From Holospora obtusa F1 (GTDB lineage Bacteria; Pseudomonadota; Alphaproteobacteria; Holosporales; Holosporaceae), in the NCBI RefSeq assembly GCF_000469665.2, contig NZ_AWTR02000062.1:1-40822 (forward strand): a stretch of DNA of 40,822 nt. The letters run 5' to 3'. Below the pieces are notes generated by a model, which was not told the origin of the DNA, ran no database searches, and saw nothing but the letters and a program-made list of their open reading frames with translations. This document shows positions 40,097-40,822 of the stretch, piece by piece. Position 1 is the first letter of the stretch; each line of letters opens with the position of its first letter. Both the position numbers and the translations under genes were made by a program.

Positions 40097-40822
40097 ATGC
40101 ACCTTACCCTTATTATATCGTCGCTCAACTCTGGCGGAGCGGAGCGGGTTTTAACGGATCTTGCCAATCATTGGGTGTCAAAGGGACATCAAGTAACGCT
40201 TGTTACCTTGGCGTCACCGGATGCAAAACCTTTTTATCCTTTAGATTCAAAGGTCCGTTTGATCCAACTTAACCAAACTCAAAATGAATCCTCTTTTGTA
40301 ACGCGTCTAGGAAATATCCTCAGGCGCGTTTTTTGTTTAAGGAAGACGCTGAAAACCCTTAATCCAGATGTGGTGCTTTCCTTTATGGATGTGATGAACC
40401 TCACCACCCTTCTGGCAAGTGTTGGGCTTAAAACACCTGTGATTGTGTCAGAGCGTACGCACCCCTTTTACCATAAGCTTCCTTGGCTTTATCATCGTGT
40501 GCGGACCCTTTTGTATCCAAAAGCTTTTCAAGTGGTTGTGCAAACGCAATCAGCAGCTGATTATTTTAAGAACCTATGCAATCTTTTGGTCATTCCTAAC
40601 GCTGTGAAAAAGCCTTCTTTGCAGAAAATCACTATGCTCGATCAAGCAAAGCATATCATCTCTGTTGGAAGGTTGTGTCCATTTAAGGGGTTTGATACAC
40701 TCATCCAAGCCTTTTCACGACTTTATCCAACCTATCCGCATCTGCGTCTTACGATTTACGGGGAAGGCCCCCAACGAGAGAATCTTCAAAACCTCATCAA
40801 CTCTTTAAATCTCCAGGAAAGA
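40097..40822 (+). CDS. GT4 family glycosyltransferase, partial at window edge
   Basis: The open frame runs off the right end. The first 242 residues begin MHLTLIISSLNSGGAERVLT, the canonical GT4 N-terminus. SFMDVMNLTTLLA, VSERTHPFYHKLPWLY and a domain switch at VIPNAVKK are visible. The donor-domain start is HIISVGRLCPFKGFDTLIQAF, followed by LTIYGEGPQRENLQNL. The E-x7-E motif would lie beyond the edge. It resembles PglJ/PglH-like enzymes transferring GalNAc/GlcNAc-type sugars. The gene follows the previous one by 7 bp and belongs to the same operon. Confidence 0.88.
   Translation, partial: MHLTLIISSLNSGGAERVLTDLANHWVSKGHQVTLVTLASPDAKPFYPLDSKVRLIQLNQTQNESSFVTRLGNILRRVFCLRKTLKTLNPDVVLSFMDVMNLTTLLASVGLKTPVIVSERTHPFYHKLPWLYHRVRTLLYPKAFQVVVQTQSAADYFKNLCNLLVIPNAVKKPSLQKITMLDQAKHIISVGRLCPFKGFDTLIQAFSRLYPTYPHLRLTIYGEGPQRENLQNLINSLNLQER

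Overview
The window looks like the chromosome of an AT-rich, host-associated alphaproteobacterium, probably of the Holosporales/Caedibacter-Paracaedibacter kind or a similar intracellular lineage. This is an inference from four things: alphaproteobacterial-type Hfq, FtsL and mraZ-rsmH; low GC; many decayed insertion sequences; and a very large secreted repeat protein. No marker gene fixes the taxon.

Layout. (1) 55-1240: a decayed ISAs1-type element. (2) 1453-3519: a leftward unit with a near-consensus promoter, initiator tRNA-fMet, HAD phosphatase, a divergent Hfq and a GT25 glycosyltransferase. (3) 3483-7564: a 570-bp regulatory gap with DnaA-box-like sites and four TGGGN MraZ boxes in exact 10-bp phase. 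It is followed by a shortened division/cell-wall cluster (mraZ, rsmH, ftsL-like), then murI and cvpA. (4) 7572-16260: an accessory, IS-rich zone. It holds an IS481 remnant, a 1003-residue secreted repeat protein, two IS630 fragments, a 533-bp tandem duplication that copied the 3' end of a carbohydrate-binding-like gene, two unknown proteins, and an IS427/IS5-type element nested in another IS630 remnant. (5) 16264-18672: an antibiotic-immunity-like operon of APH(9)-like kinase, MccF-type S66 peptidase and a broken GNAT acetyltransferase. (6) 18673-19300: intergenic repeats, a terminator-like hairpin and a promoter/operator. (7) 19308-40822 (open at the right edge): a long rightward surface-polysaccharide cluster.

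The polysaccharide cluster starts with a winged-helix regulator, a frameshifted NusG/RfaH-type antiterminator and an intact MNT/HEPN (MntA-HepT) pair, then an ABC flippase. A WbpB-WbpD fusion, a WbpE aminotransferase and, 12 kb later, a WbpI-type 2-epimerase together supply most of the UDP-2,3-diacetamido-2,3-dideoxy-mannuronate pathway. HisH2, HisF2 and WbpG would convert an acetamido to an acetamidino group. An AsnB-like amidotransferase with two epimerases resembles Bordetella wbm genes. Four glycosyltransferases, a hexapeptide acetyltransferase, an SGNH esterase-like protein and two more SDR enzymes would assemble and decorate the repeat unit. The middle of the cluster (about 25.7-34.0 kb) is visibly more AT-rich than its two ends, suggesting cassette exchange.

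Most intriguing: the phased MraZ/DnaA site array, the Hfq that lost its proximal and rim RNA-binding residues while keeping the distal face, the predicted amidinated/amidated uronic acid glycan, the MccF/APH/GNAT immunity island, and a 46-bp palindromic element that matches the end of the local IS481 remnant.
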